11,299 nt of DNA from an uncultured Desulfovibrio sp. (GCA_947177085.1 CAMWTD010000045.1:1-11299), one strand, 5' to 3'; shown: positions 1 to 8,737, counted from the first letter of the stretch. Notes: generated by a model not told the origin, from the letters alone. Numbers and translations: made by a program.

Positions 1-71
1 GCTATCTGCCCGAGCAGGGCAACGGCCGCCCGGAAGAGACGCCCGCGAAACACAGGGGAAAAAAACTTCAT
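1..71 (-). CDS. 5' end of an exported or membrane protein (partial, runs off left edge)
   Basis: Reading the minus strand, an ATG at 71 opens a frame that stays open to the window edge (23 full codons). It begins MKFFSPVFRGRLFRA and continues into a hydrophobic run (AVALLGQI). Positive residues followed by a hydrophobic stretch fit a signal peptide or first membrane helix. A CCGGAG sequence lies 6 bases before the ATG. The start is 38 bases after the ettA stop on the same strand, so the two could be co-transcribed; no terminator is visible between them. The product cannot be identified from so few residues, and a chance short frame is possible. Confidence 0.45.
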   Translation of the reverse strand, partial: MKFFSPVFRGRLFRAAVALLGQI

Positions 72-109
72 GGCAAACTCCGGCAACAGGCCGCGCAGGG
101 CGCCCCGGT

Positions 110-1792
110 TCAGCGTGTGAGCCTGCGGAACTTGAGGCGGTGCGGCGTCTCGGCCTCCTTGCCGAGGCGCTTTTTGCGGTCCTCCTCATATTCCCTGAAA
201 TTGCCCTCAAAGAAGGCCACATGCGCGTCGTCCTCAAAGGCCATGATGTGTGTGGCCACACGGTCGAGGAACCAGCGGTCATGGCTGATGACGAGCACGC
301 AGCCAGCGAAGTTGTCCAGCGCGTCTTCCAGGGCGCGCATGGTGTTGACGTCGATGTCGTTGGTGGGTTCGTCCAGGAGGAGCACATTGGCCCCGGACTT
401 GAGCATCCGCGCGAGGTGCAGGCGGTTGCGCTCCCCGCCGGAGAGCACGCCGGCCTTTTTCTGCTGGTCCGCGCCGTGGAAGTTGAAGCGCGTGCAGTAG
501 GCGCGGGCGTTGACCTCGCGGTTGCCGAGCCGGATGGCGTCGTGCCCGTCACTGATGAGCTCATAGACCGTCTTGTCCGGATCCAGCGATTCGCGGCCCT
601 GATCCACATGGGCGAAGACCACCGTGCCGCCAATGGCGAGGCGGCCGCTGTCCGGCTTTTCCTGCCCGGTGAGCATCTTGAAGAGCGTGGTCTTGCCCGC
701 GCCGTTGGGCCCGATGATGCCCACGATGGCCCCGGGCGGGATGATTGCCGTGACGTCCTCCATGAGCAGGCGGTCGCCCACGGCCTTGCTCACCTTGTCG
801 AGCTCGATGACGCTCTTGCCGAGGCGGGGCCCCGGCGGGATGTAGATTTCAAGGTCGGGCGCGCGCTTTTCGCTCTCGTGGGAGAGCATGGCCTCATAGG
901 CGTTAAGGCGCGCCTTGCCCTTGGCGTGCCGCCCCTTGGGCGACATATGAATCCACTCCAGCTCGCGCGCGAGGGTCTTCTGGCGCTCGGCTTCGGCCTT
1001 TTCCTCTCCGGCGAGGCGCTTCTGCTTCTGCTCGAGCCAGGAGGAATAATTGCCCTTCCATGGGATGCCCCGGCCGCGGTCGAGCTCCAGTATCCAGCCG
1101 GCAACGTTGTCGAGGAAGTAGCGGTCATGGGTGACGGCGATGACCGTGCCCGGGAAGGTGGAAAGATAGCGCTCAAGCCACGCAACGGATTCGGCGTCGA
1201 GGTGGTTGGTAGGCTCGTCGAGCAAGAGGATGTCCGGGTTCTGGAGCAAAAGCCGGCACAGGGCCACGCGGCGGCGCTCGCCCCCAGAAATCTTGTTGAC
1301 CGGCATGTCGCCGGGCGGACAGCGCAGGGCGTCCATGGCCATTTCGAGGCGCGACTCCAGGTCCCACACGCCGTTGGCGTCCATCTTTTCCTGCACCTCG
1401 GCCTGCCTGGCGAGGAGCGCGTCCATCTCTTCCGGCTCCATGGGCTCGGCGAACTTGGCGTTGATTTCCTCAAACTCCTTCGCGATGGCGACAAGCGGGG
1501 CCACGCCCTCCTCCACCACCTCGCGCACGGTGCGCGTCTCGCCGGCGAGGGGCTCCTGCTCAAGATATCCGATGGTGTAGCCGGGCGCGAGCACGGTCTT
1601 GCCGTCAAAGGCCTCGTCCACGCCGGCCAGGATCTTGAGCAGACTGGACTTGCCCGCGCCGTTCAAGCCGAGCACGCCGATCTTGGCGCCGTAGAAATAG
1701 GAAAGGTTAATGTCCTTCAGCACTTCCTTCTGGCCGTGCCGCTTGGACACGCGGATCATGGAATAGATGATCTTGTCCGGTTCGTTGCTCAT
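110..1792 (-). CDS. ettA: Energy-dependent translational throttle protein EttA (ABC-F ATPase)
   Basis: Soluble ABC-F protein that, in the characterised E. coli family member, binds the ribosomal E site and gates the first steps of elongation according to ATP/ADP level. The 560 residues (E. coli EttA has 555) carry two ABC domains without membrane segments. Domain 1 has Walker A GLNGAGKSS (42-50), signature SGGER (169-173) and Walker B ILLLDE ending at Glu193. Domain 2 has Walker A GPNGAGKTT (361-369), signature SGGER (451-455) and Walker B ending at Glu475. A charged linker at about 242-322 matches the P-site tRNA interaction region, and an acidic insert at about 90-140 matches the EttA arm. 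The C-terminus (LKFRRLTR) is typical of EttA. GAGGAG precedes the ATG by three bases. The downstream neighbour on the same strand is a partial exported protein. Identification as EttA rather than another ABC-F paralogue rests on length, arm and C-terminus. Confidence 0.95.
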   Translation of the reverse strand: MSNEPDKIIYSMIRVSKRHGQKEVLKDINLSYFYGAKIGVLGLNGAGKSSLLKILAGVDEAFDGKTVLAPGYTIGYLEQEPLAGETRTVREVVEEGVAPLVAIAKEFEEINAKFAEPMEPEEMDALLARQAEVQEKMDANGVWDLESRLEMAMDALRCPPGDMPVNKISGGERRRVALCRLLLQNPDILLLDEPTNHLDAESVAWLERYLSTFPGTVIAVTHDRYFLDNVAGWILELDRGRGIPWKGNYSSWLEQKQKRLAGEEKAEAERQKTLARELEWIHMSPKGRHAKGKARLNAYEAMLSHESEKRAPDLEIYIPPGPRLGKSVIELDKVSKAVGDRLLMEDVTAIIPPGAIVGIIGPNGAGKTTLFKMLTGQEKPDSGRLAIGGTVVFAHVDQGRESLDPDKTVYELISDGHDAIRLGNREVNARAYCTRFNFHGADQQKKAGVLSGGERNRLHLARMLKSGANVLLLDEPTNDIDVNTMRALEDALDNFAGCVLVISHDRWFLDRVATHIMAFEDDAHVAFFEGNFREYEEDRKKRLGKEAETPHRLKFRRLTR

Positions 1793-1840
1793 AGGCTCCT
1801 CAGGGTTTGCCGCCGCGTGAATGCCATGGCGGCGCGGGGA

Positions 1841-1869
1841 ACGCTACACGGAAAAACCCCGTTTTTCAA
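1841..1869 (-). promoter_or_regulatory. Candidate sigma-70-type promoter for ettA
   Basis: On the minus strand TTGAAA (1869-1864) is followed after 17 bases by TAGCGT (1846-1841). The -35 matches consensus at 5 of 6 positions and the -10 at only 3 of 6. It lies about 48 bases before the ettA ATG and downstream of the terminator of the preceding gene, which is where a separate ettA promoter would be expected. The -35 also sits in a small 7-bp AT-rich hairpin (1851-1867). Confidence 0.3.
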
Positions 1870-1912
1870 GGCGCGGCCACTGTGCGAGCCCGGCGCGCGA
1901 AGCGGGCGAGAC

Positions 1913-1943
1913 GGAAAACGCCGGAACCTGCCCGGCGTTTTCC
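1913..1943 (-). terminator. Intrinsic terminator after the split-Soret cytochrome gene
   Basis: A perfect 12-bp inverted repeat, GGAAAACGCCGG (1913-1924) and CCGGCGTTTTCC (1932-1943), with a 7-base loop. It lies 35 bases beyond the stop of the cytochrome gene and before ettA, both on the minus strand. The A/T blocks flanking the GC core supply a U-rich 3' arm in either direction. It should separate cytochrome transcription from ettA. Confidence 0.75.
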
Positions 1944-1978
1944 TGATTCGTGATGCGGCCCGCGGCGCGGGCGCGGGC

Positions 1979-2824
1979 CTAGGGATGATCCTTGAACTTG
2001 TCGGAGACGGCCGGGCCGCCGCTGTGGCAGGGGGTGCAGTCCATGATGCCCTTGCCCCAGTTGGCCTCGTTGCCCTTGGTCATGTGGCATTCGCCGCAGT
2101 AGGCCACGGACTTCTGCATGGGGATGGTGCTCTTGAAGTCCTTGCCCTGCTCGATCTTGGCGTTGAGGATCTCCACGGCCTTGCGCGACACGTCGGCCGT
2201 GAGGCGGCCGCAGCGCTCGCTGCGCTTCTTGCTCGTGGCCTCGATCTTGTTCTCAAAACACCACTTGGAAACCGAGAGATGGCAAAGCACGGAATCCGAA
2301 ACATTGCTCGGGATGGGCCCGGCCACGCCCTGGGCCTTGTCGCCCGGGTTGTAGATGGGCAGCGCCGTGGTCTCGTACCAGCGGAAGAGCTCGTTGACCA
2401 TGGGATTGCGCTCCTTCCGGCCCCAGAACAGCGCGAAGGCCGCGGCAGCGCCGTAGAGCGCGCCGCAGATGGTGCCCCAGTTGGAGATGCCGCCCTTGTT
2501 GGCCTCGAGCATGGTGAAGGGGAACTGGTTATAGGGCGCGCCGTATTTCTCGCCCATGACGCCGATAATGCTGTAGAAAGTGCCGTAGCCGCAGGCATAG
2601 CCCTTGTACCAGTAGCCCTCGTAGGCCGCCACCTCGCATTCCGCGGGGTCGAGCTTGTGCGGCTTCCACCCGAATTCGCCGTTCACCTGGGCAAAGCGGC
2701 CGCCCGCCGGGGCCGCAGGGGCCTGGGCTTCGGCCGCAAGGCCCGGGGCCGCGAGGCCCGCTGCCAGACCGCCCACCGCAAGGCCGCCGAGACCGCAAAG
2801 CAGATGCCTTCTGTTACATTCCAT
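1979..2824 (-). CDS. Split-Soret cytochrome c (diheme, Tat-type signal)
   Basis: Periplasmic diheme c-type cytochrome; the family takes its name from the split Soret band given by closely stacked hemes in a homodimer. From M1 of MECNRRHLLC the protein has 281 residues. Twin arginines (5-6) followed by a Gly/Ala/Leu-rich segment resemble a Tat signal, with likely cleavage near AQA (33-35). Mature length of about 246 fits the D. desulfuricans protein. Heme sites are CGECH (243-247) and CTPCH (263-267). Other cysteines at 63, 78, 120, 181, 189 and 205 include a GTICGALYGA segment, characteristic of the C_GCAxxG_C_C redox family; some could hold an Fe-S centre, as reported for the D. desulfuricans protein. 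I chose ATG 2824 because GGGAGG lies 6 bases upstream and the twin arginines then sit at the N-terminus. An ATG at 2887 would add 21 residues that look non-coding. The gene is transcribed divergently from dnaK. The electron partner is unknown. Confidence 0.92.
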   Translation of the reverse strand: MECNRRHLLCGLGGLAVGGLAAGLAAPGLAAEAQAPAAPAGGRFAQVNGEFGWKPHKLDPAECEVAAYEGYWYKGYACGYGTFYSIIGVMGEKYGAPYNQFPFTMLEANKGGISNWGTICGALYGAAAAFALFWGRKERNPMVNELFRWYETTALPIYNPGDKAQGVAGPIPSNVSDSVLCHLSVSKWCFENKIEATSKKRSERCGRLTADVSRKAVEILNAKIEQGKDFKSTIPMQKSVAYCGECHMTKGNEANWGKGIMDCTPCHSGGPAVSDKFKDHP

Positions 2825-2846
2825 GACTATCCTCCCATTAGATGCT

Positions 2847-2865
2847 TGCGGACCCCTCGTCCGCA
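2847..2865 (-). promoter_or_regulatory. Leader hairpin before the cytochrome start
   Basis: Inverted repeat TGCGGAC / GTCCGCA (2847-2853 and 2859-2865), 7 bp with a 5-base loop. It lies 22 bases before the cytochrome ATG, just upstream of its GGGAGG ribosome-binding site. It could stabilise the mRNA 5' end or affect access to the ribosome-binding site. Function is not known. Confidence 0.4.
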
Positions 2866-2880
2866 CCCCCGGCACGAAAA

Positions 2881-2896
2881 TGTGCAAAAAATCACT
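2881..2896. promoter_or_regulatory. Imperfect CRP/FNR-family operator upstream of the cytochrome gene
   Basis: TGTGC-AAAAAA-TCACT matches the TGTGA-N6-TCACA palindrome at 8 of 10 defined positions. The site ends 56 bases before the cytochrome ATG, almost the same spacing as the perfect site before hyaA. It overlaps the candidate -10 (2892-2897), so if that promoter is right a bound protein would repress. A chance match in an A-rich stretch cannot be excluded. Confidence 0.35.
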
Positions 2897-2920
2897 AGCA
2901 CTTTCCGAATCTTACGTCAA
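2892..2920 (-). promoter_or_regulatory. Candidate promoter for split-Soret cytochrome c
   Basis: Minus strand TTGACG (2920-2915), a good -35 (5 of 6), then 17 bases, then TAGTGA (2897-2892), a poor -10. The weak -10 together with the overlapping CRP/FNR-like palindrome could mean a regulated promoter. It lies about 68 bases before the ATG. Confidence 0.3.
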
Positions 2921-3028
2921 GGTGGGACGAAATTTTGCCCCCGTGCGCAGCATTGCGCCCAAAAGGCCGGGGCCGGTGCGGGAACCGTCCGTCCGCGCGC
3001 CCTTATCAACGATTGCCCAAAACTTCCG

Positions 3029-3078
3029 AAAAAAATTTTAATTTTGCCTCTGGACGCCGCCCGCAACGGACTTATTAT
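3029..3078 (+). promoter_or_regulatory. Candidate dnaK promoter with AT-rich upstream block
   Basis: TGGACG (3051-3056, 4 of 6 of the -35) is separated by 16 bases from TATTAT (3073-3078, 5 of 6 of the -10). An A/T run at 3029-3045 sits directly upstream, where an UP element would bind the RNA polymerase alpha subunit. The -10 ends about 100 bases before the dnaK ATG. This is a housekeeping-type promoter; no sigma-32 pattern was found at a suitable distance. Confidence 0.45.
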
Positions 3079-3179
3079 CTCCCGGTGTGGAACGTGCGGC
3101 CGCCGGTCCCCGTAATACCCGGTCAGATGCCGCACAGGTTTCGGACACTTTTGAAGAATTCCCCGAGGAGGAATGACAT

Positions 3180-5099
<1,920 letters not shown>

Positions 5100-5122
5100 A
5101 CGTCCATAACCTGCAAATCCAT

Positions 5123-5158
5123 GCGGGCAGCCCCGAGGGGCTGCCCGCTTTTGTTTTG
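5123..5158 (+). terminator. Strong intrinsic terminator after dnaK
   Basis: Perfect inverted repeat GCGGGCAGCCCC (5123-5134) and GGGGCTGCCCGC (5137-5148), in practice an 11-bp stem with a CGAG-type tetraloop. It is followed by TTTTGTTTTG (5149-5158). It begins 23 bases after the dnaK stop and should end that transcript. Confidence 0.93.
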
Positions 5159-5309
5159 ATGCCGTTCCGCATTCATCTGCCCCCGCGGGACGCCCGACGT
5201 ACGCTGGAATCCCGGGAACATGCGGCAGCCCAGAGGAAATGCCCGGCCCGGGCTTCCCAGGTGCGCCAGAAAGGAGGGGCGTCCCCCGGGCGGGCGCACA
5301 GCCTGCAAC

Positions 5310-5338
5310 TTGCCACGACGCGGCCGCTGTATTAAAGT
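5310..5338 (+). promoter_or_regulatory. Candidate promoter for the lipoprotein-gatC-gatA operon
   Basis: TTGCCA (5310-5315, 4 of 6) and TAAAGT (5333-5338, 4 of 6) with a 17-base spacer, ending 40 bases before the chosen lipoprotein ATG. It follows the dnaK terminator, where a new transcript must begin. The region 5159-5309 shows nothing else recognisable. Confidence 0.4.
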
Positions 5339-5378
5339 GCCCTGTCCCGATATGTCCCTTTGTCCGCAAGGAATCGCC

Positions 5379-6821
5379 ATGCCCGCCTGCGCCATGACAT
5401 CCCTTTTCCCATGGGTGCGTCCGCGCCGTATCGCGCCATGCGCCCGTGCGCTGCTCTGCCTCCTCGCATTTGCCCTGTGCGGCTGCCAGTTCCCCTTCGG
5501 CAAGCGGGCTGTCGCGCCCGAGCCCGTGATCGCGCCAGAGCCCGCCTGCGTGGTGCTGGCGCTGCCCGCATCGGGCCCCTATGCCGCCATCGCCGCCAAG
5601 ATCAAGCGCGGCGCGACGACCGCCCAGCAGGAACTCGCCAAGGCTGGCGGGACCCTGAGGCTGGAAAACATCAATACCGAGGCCCCGGACTGGCTCGCCG
5701 CGCTGGCGGCGCTGCCCGCCTCCTGCGCGGTGGTGGGGGGGCCCCTGCGCGATGCGGCCTATGAGCAGGCGCAGAAGGCCGGGGCGCTGGAGCAGCGGGC
5801 CTTTTTCTCCTTTGTGCCCAACCTCAAGTCCGGAGACGAAGGCGCGCGCGCCTGGCGCTTCTTCCCGAGCCCGCAGGACCAGATTGACGCGCTCGTGGGC
5901 TTTGCCACGGAAGAGCTCGGCATCCGCTCCTACGGCGCTTTCCATCCCGGGGATGCCTATGCCGCGCGCATGACGGGCATTCTGGCGCAAAGCCTTGGCA
6001 AGCGCCATATCCCCTTGCGTCAGGCTTCCTACAACGCGGCCGACCCCACCTCCTGGAGCGACGCGGCGCAGCCGCTCATCAATCCCGTTGTCGCCGAGGG
6101 CAGCACGACCCCGGTTCCGCAGACAGAGTTTGAAGCGCTCTTTCTGCCCGATTCCTGGAAAAACATCGACATGATCACCCAGAGCCTGCTCTACAACGGC
6201 GAGGACCGCCTGGTCCTTTTAGGCACGACCCTCTGGGAGCAAGGCCTCGCCGGCAGGCAGGTCCCCCGCGCGGAAAACTTCGCCCTTGCCGTCTTTCCGG
6301 CCGCGTGGAACGCGCAGCACGCGCCCGGTCCCCTCAAGGCCCAGGGGAATGATTTCTGGACGGCCCTCGGCTATGATTTCGTCAATTTTGCCGCGGCCCT
6401 CGCCCTGGATTCGCGCCTAACCACGCCGCAAATTACCGCGCGGGCGCAACGCGCGGCCGGCACGGTGCGCGGCATGGCCCCCCTGAGCTATGATGACGCC
6501 GGCGTAGCCCACCAGAAACTTTATCTCTTCCAGGTCTCGCCATCCGGCATGAAGCCGCTGGACGCCGCCCAGTTCCGCGACACGCGGGCCGCCGTGCTCG
6601 AGCGTGCGGCGCTCCGGATGCAGGGCCTCCCCAGTGTGGACGCGGAGGGCAATCCGCTGGTCCCGGGCGCCCCCGGAGCTCCCGCCGCGCCGACCGCTGC
6701 CACGGGCGGTGCACTGCCCGCAGCGACGCCCGCGGTTGCGCCGGGCGGAACGCCGGCAACCCCGGTACTGGACAGCACGCCTCGTCCTTCCTACAAGCTG
6801 CGCCTGCCCGGCAGCCGCTGA
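5379..6821 (+). CDS. Lipoprotein with periplasmic-binding-protein-like fold (LpoA/LppC-like)
   Basis: Predicted lipoprotein of 480 residues. After a basic segment (R14, R16, R17, R23) comes a hydrophobic stretch ending in the lipobox LCGC, with Cys36 as the lipidated residue. The LALPASGPYAAIAAKIKRGA segment (about 60-79) and the alternating pattern that follows resemble type 1 periplasmic ligand-binding folds, as in branched-chain amino-acid receptors and the penicillin-binding-protein activator LpoA. The last 57 residues (424-480) are rich in Ala, Pro and Gly and probably disordered. I chose ATG 5379 because AAGGA lies 6 bases upstream and the signal peptide then starts properly; ATGs at 5220 and 5352 would add poorly coding sequence. 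It is followed after 15 bases by gatC, so it is probably co-transcribed with gatC and gatA, though no functional link is evident. The ligand, and any role in cell-wall synthesis, are unproven; it could be an orphan solute-binding protein. Confidence 0.75.
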   Translation: MPACAMTSLFPWVRPRRIAPCARALLCLLAFALCGCQFPFGKRAVAPEPVIAPEPACVVLALPASGPYAAIAAKIKRGATTAQQELAKAGGTLRLENINTEAPDWLAALAALPASCAVVGGPLRDAAYEQAQKAGALEQRAFFSFVPNLKSGDEGARAWRFFPSPQDQIDALVGFATEELGIRSYGAFHPGDAYAARMTGILAQSLGKRHIPLRQASYNAADPTSWSDAAQPLINPVVAEGSTTPVPQTEFEALFLPDSWKNIDMITQSLLYNGEDRLVLLGTTLWEQGLAGRQVPRAENFALAVFPAAWNAQHAPGPLKAQGNDFWTALGYDFVNFAAALALDSRLTTPQITARAQRAAGTVRGMAPLSYDDAGVAHQKLYLFQVSPSGMKPLDAAQFRDTRAAVLERAALRMQGLPSVDAEGNPLVPGAPGAPAAPTAATGGALPAATPAVAPGGTPATPVLDSTPRPSYKLRLPGSR

Positions 6822-6836
6822 TCCAGAGAGGATAGC

Positions 6837-7139
6837 ATGACAAAGGAACAGCCCAAGCCCGTCAGCCGGGAGGAAGTGCGGCACATGGCCGCGCTTTCCC
6901 GCCTTGCCGTGACCGAGGAGGAGGAACGCCTCTTTGCGCGCCAGTTCGGGGATATCCTCGCCCACATGGCCCTGCTCTCCAAGGTTGATACCGAAGGCGT
7001 GGAACCGCTCTACAGCCCGCACGCCCATGCGGCGGCCACGCGCCCCGACGAGGCCGCGAACCTGCGCACCCGCGCCGAGATCCTCGCCAACGCGCCCGAG
7101 ACGGACGGCGAGTATTTCGTTGTGCCCCGCATCGTCTGA
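6837..7139 (+). CDS. gatC: Asp/Glu-tRNA amidotransferase subunit GatC
   Basis: Small subunit of the GatCAB complex, which converts Glu-tRNAGln and/or Asp-tRNAAsn to the amidated forms in the cytoplasm. The 100 residues match the family length. The N-terminal helix pattern VSREEVRHMAALSRLAVTEE (9-28) is diagnostic, followed by the loop VEPLYSPHAHAAATRPDEA and the C-terminal EYFVVPRIV. GatC wraps around and stabilises GatA. GAGAGG precedes the ATG. It begins 15 bases after the lipoprotein stop, and gatA begins 57 bases after its own stop. gatB is absent from the window, so the three subunits are not in one cluster here. Confidence 0.95.
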   Translation: MTKEQPKPVSREEVRHMAALSRLAVTEEEERLFARQFGDILAHMALLSKVDTEGVEPLYSPHAHAAATRPDEAANLRTRAEILANAPETDGEYFVVPRIV

Positions 7140-7196
7140 GGCCGCATTTTTCCCGCGTTGCACCCTGTACCGTGATTCTTGTCTCAGGACCTTGCC

Positions 7197-8669
7197 ATGC
7201 CAGGTGACATCTGTTCTCTCACGCTTGCCGAGGTGGCCTCGGCCCTGCAAAAGCGCGAACTTTCCGCCCTTGAAGTGACCCGCGCCTGTCTTTCCCGCAT
7301 CGAGGCCACGGAACCGGCCATCGACGCCCTGCTCCATGTGGACGCCGAGGGCGCGCTCGCCCGCGCGGCGGAGTTGGACGCCGGGGGCCCCCGGGCCGAG
7401 CAGCCTCTGTGGGGCGTGCCCGTGACCGTCAAGGACGCGCTCTCCACCAAGGACATCCCCACCACGGCGGCCTCGCGCATCCTGGAAAACTTCGTGCCCT
7501 TCTACGACGCCTTTGTGGTGGGGCGCCTGCGCGAAGCCGGGGCAGTGCTGCTCGGCAAGGCCAACATGGACGAGTTCGCCATGGGCTCGGCCACGGAAAA
7601 TTCCGCCTTCAAGCCTACCCGCAACCCGTGGAACACGGGCCGCGTGCCCGGGGGCTCCTCGGGCGGCTCGGCCGCCTCTGTGGCCGCTGGCCAATGCTTC
7701 GCGTCGCTCGGTTCGGACACGGGCGGCTCCATCCGCCAGCCCGCCGCCTTCTGCGGCTGCGTGGGCCTCAAGCCCACCTACGGACGCGTGTCGCGTTACG
7801 GCCTTTTCGCCTTCGCTTCCTCGCTGGACCAGGTGGGCCCGCTCACGCGCACGGTGGAGGACTGCGCGCGCGTGCTCACGGTCATTGCCGGGCACGACCC
7901 GCGCGACGCCACCTCGGAGCCCCGGCCGGACGAAGACTTCACGCTCGCCGTGCGCAACGCGGGCGAGAGCCTTGCGGGCGTGCGCCTGGGCGTCCCCCGG
8001 GGCTTTTTCGGCGAGGGACTGGCGGACGAGGTGCGCGCCGCCTGCGAGACGGCCCTTGAGAGCGCGCGCAAGCTGGGGGCCGAACTCGTGGATGTGGAGC
8101 TGCCGCCCACAGACATCGCCAGCGCCACCTACTATATCATCGCCATGGCCGAGGCGAGCTCCAACCTCGCGCGCTATGACGGCGTGCGCTACGGCCGGCG
8201 CGCGCCCGGCGTCCACACGTTGGAGGAGCTCTATGTGGAGTCGCGAAGCGAAGGCTTCGGCGAGGAGGTCAAGCGGCGCATCATGCTTGGCTCCTATGTG
8301 CTCTCCTCGGGCTACTACGACGCCTATTTCCGCAAGGCCGCGCAAACGCGCCGCCTCATCCGCGACGCCTGGCGCGACGTGCTCGAAGGCTGCGACGCCA
8401 TCGCCACGCCCGTCGCCCCGGTGACGGCCTGGCCGCTCGGAAGCCACGCCACGGACCCGCTCCAGGCCTACCTCATGGACGCCTACACTATCCCTGTCAA
8501 CCTGGCGGGGCTTCCCGGCCTGTCCCTGCCCGTGGGCCTCGGGAGGGAAAGCGGGATGCCCGTGGGCCTGCAGCTTATCGGCAAGGCCTTTGACGAGACG
8601 ACCCTCCTGAGCATCGGGCACGTGCTTGAAAGGGCCCTGCCAAGTGTCGGCGCGCCGCGGCTTCTGTGA
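7197..8669 (+). CDS. gatA: Asp/Glu-tRNA amidotransferase subunit GatA (amidase)
   Basis: Glutaminase subunit of GatCAB: it releases ammonia from glutamine and channels it to GatB for transamidation of misacylated tRNA. The 490 residues carry the amidase signature GGSSGGSAA (152-160). Counting from ATG 7197, the Ser-cisSer-Lys triad falls at Lys79, Ser154 and Ser178 (in DTGGSIR), the positions I know from other GatA proteins. This supports that start. AGGA lies 7 bases before it. An in-frame TTG at 7179 would add six residues and has no better ribosome-binding site. The stop codon lies inside a CRP/FNR-type palindrome (8665-8680), and no terminator separates it from hyaA, so some read-through into the hydrogenase genes is possible. 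Confidence 0.96.
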   Translation: MPGDICSLTLAEVASALQKRELSALEVTRACLSRIEATEPAIDALLHVDAEGALARAAELDAGGPRAEQPLWGVPVTVKDALSTKDIPTTAASRILENFVPFYDAFVVGRLREAGAVLLGKANMDEFAMGSATENSAFKPTRNPWNTGRVPGGSSGGSAASVAAGQCFASLGSDTGGSIRQPAAFCGCVGLKPTYGRVSRYGLFAFASSLDQVGPLTRTVEDCARVLTVIAGHDPRDATSEPRPDEDFTLAVRNAGESLAGVRLGVPRGFFGEGLADEVRAACETALESARKLGAELVDVELPPTDIASATYYIIAMAEASSNLARYDGVRYGRRAPGVHTLEELYVESRSEGFGEEVKRRIMLGSYVLSSGYYDAYFRKAAQTRRLIRDAWRDVLEGCDAIATPVAPVTAWPLGSHATDPLQAYLMDAYTIPVNLAGLPGLSLPVGLGRESGMPVGLQLIGKAFDETTLLSIGHVLERALPSVGAPRLL

Positions 8670-8680
8670 CAGATTTCACA
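8665..8680. promoter_or_regulatory. Perfect CRP/FNR-family operator upstream of hyaA
   Basis: TGTGA-CAGATT-TCACA is an exact palindrome matching the consensus of CRP and of CRP-like members of the CRP/FNR family, including the HcpR regulators described in Desulfovibrio. It overlaps the gatA stop codon and ends 57 bases before the hyaA ATG, suitable for controlling hyaAB. I could not find a convincing -35/-10 pair between it and hyaA, which would fit a promoter that needs an activator. Confidence 0.65.
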
Positions 8681-8737
8681 AGGTATTGGAAAAACGCAAA
8701 CCGTTGCCTGCCCTACCGCAAACGCTGAGAGGATGCG

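Larger units (their letters stand above)
2825..3179. other. Divergent intergenic region between cytochrome and dnaK
   Basis: 355 bp without a credible gene. It holds a leader hairpin (2847-2865), an imperfect CRP/FNR-like palindrome (2881-2896) and a candidate minus-strand promoter (2892-2920) on the cytochrome side. An AT-rich block (3029-3045) and a candidate plus-strand promoter (3051-3078) lie on the dnaK side. The central part (about 2940-3010) is GC-rich with no recognisable element. No CIRCE operator or convincing heat-shock sigma-32 promoter was seen. Confidence 0.8.

Noticed and set aside
1851..1867. GAAAAAC-CCC-GTTTTTC hairpin between the cytochrome terminator and ettA as a second terminator
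   Set aside because: The stem is only 7 bp and mostly A-T with a 3-base loop; it overlaps the candidate ettA -35, and a much better terminator lies just upstream at 1913-1943.
2894..2903. TAGCACT-like half of a CIRCE operator upstream of dnaK
   Set aside because: Only one imperfect half is present; the inverted GAGTGCTAA half is missing at the required spacing, and the position is far from dnaK.
140..3115. 991-codon open frame on the plus strand opposite ettA and the cytochrome gene
   Set aside because: It spans two clearly real minus-strand genes and their intergenic region; the translation is compositionally biased without motifs. Other long frames opposite gatA, hyaA and hyaB (6417-8621, 8483-9886, 9667-11259) were rejected for the same reason.
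3149..3166. TTTTGAAGAATTCCCCG resembling a sigma-32 promoter before dnaK
   Set aside because: The -35-like and -10-like parts are too close together and lie directly against the ribosome-binding site, leaving no room for a leader.
5159..5335. 58-codon plus-strand frame between the dnaK terminator and the lipoprotein gene
   Set aside because: It begins inside the terminator T-tract without a ribosome-binding site, and the translation shows no recognisable features.
8682..8707. Possible sigma-54 promoter before hyaA (GG ... TTGC)
   Set aside because: No GG and GC pair has the strict 10-base spacing needed; the nearest pairs are 6, 12 or 16 bases apart.
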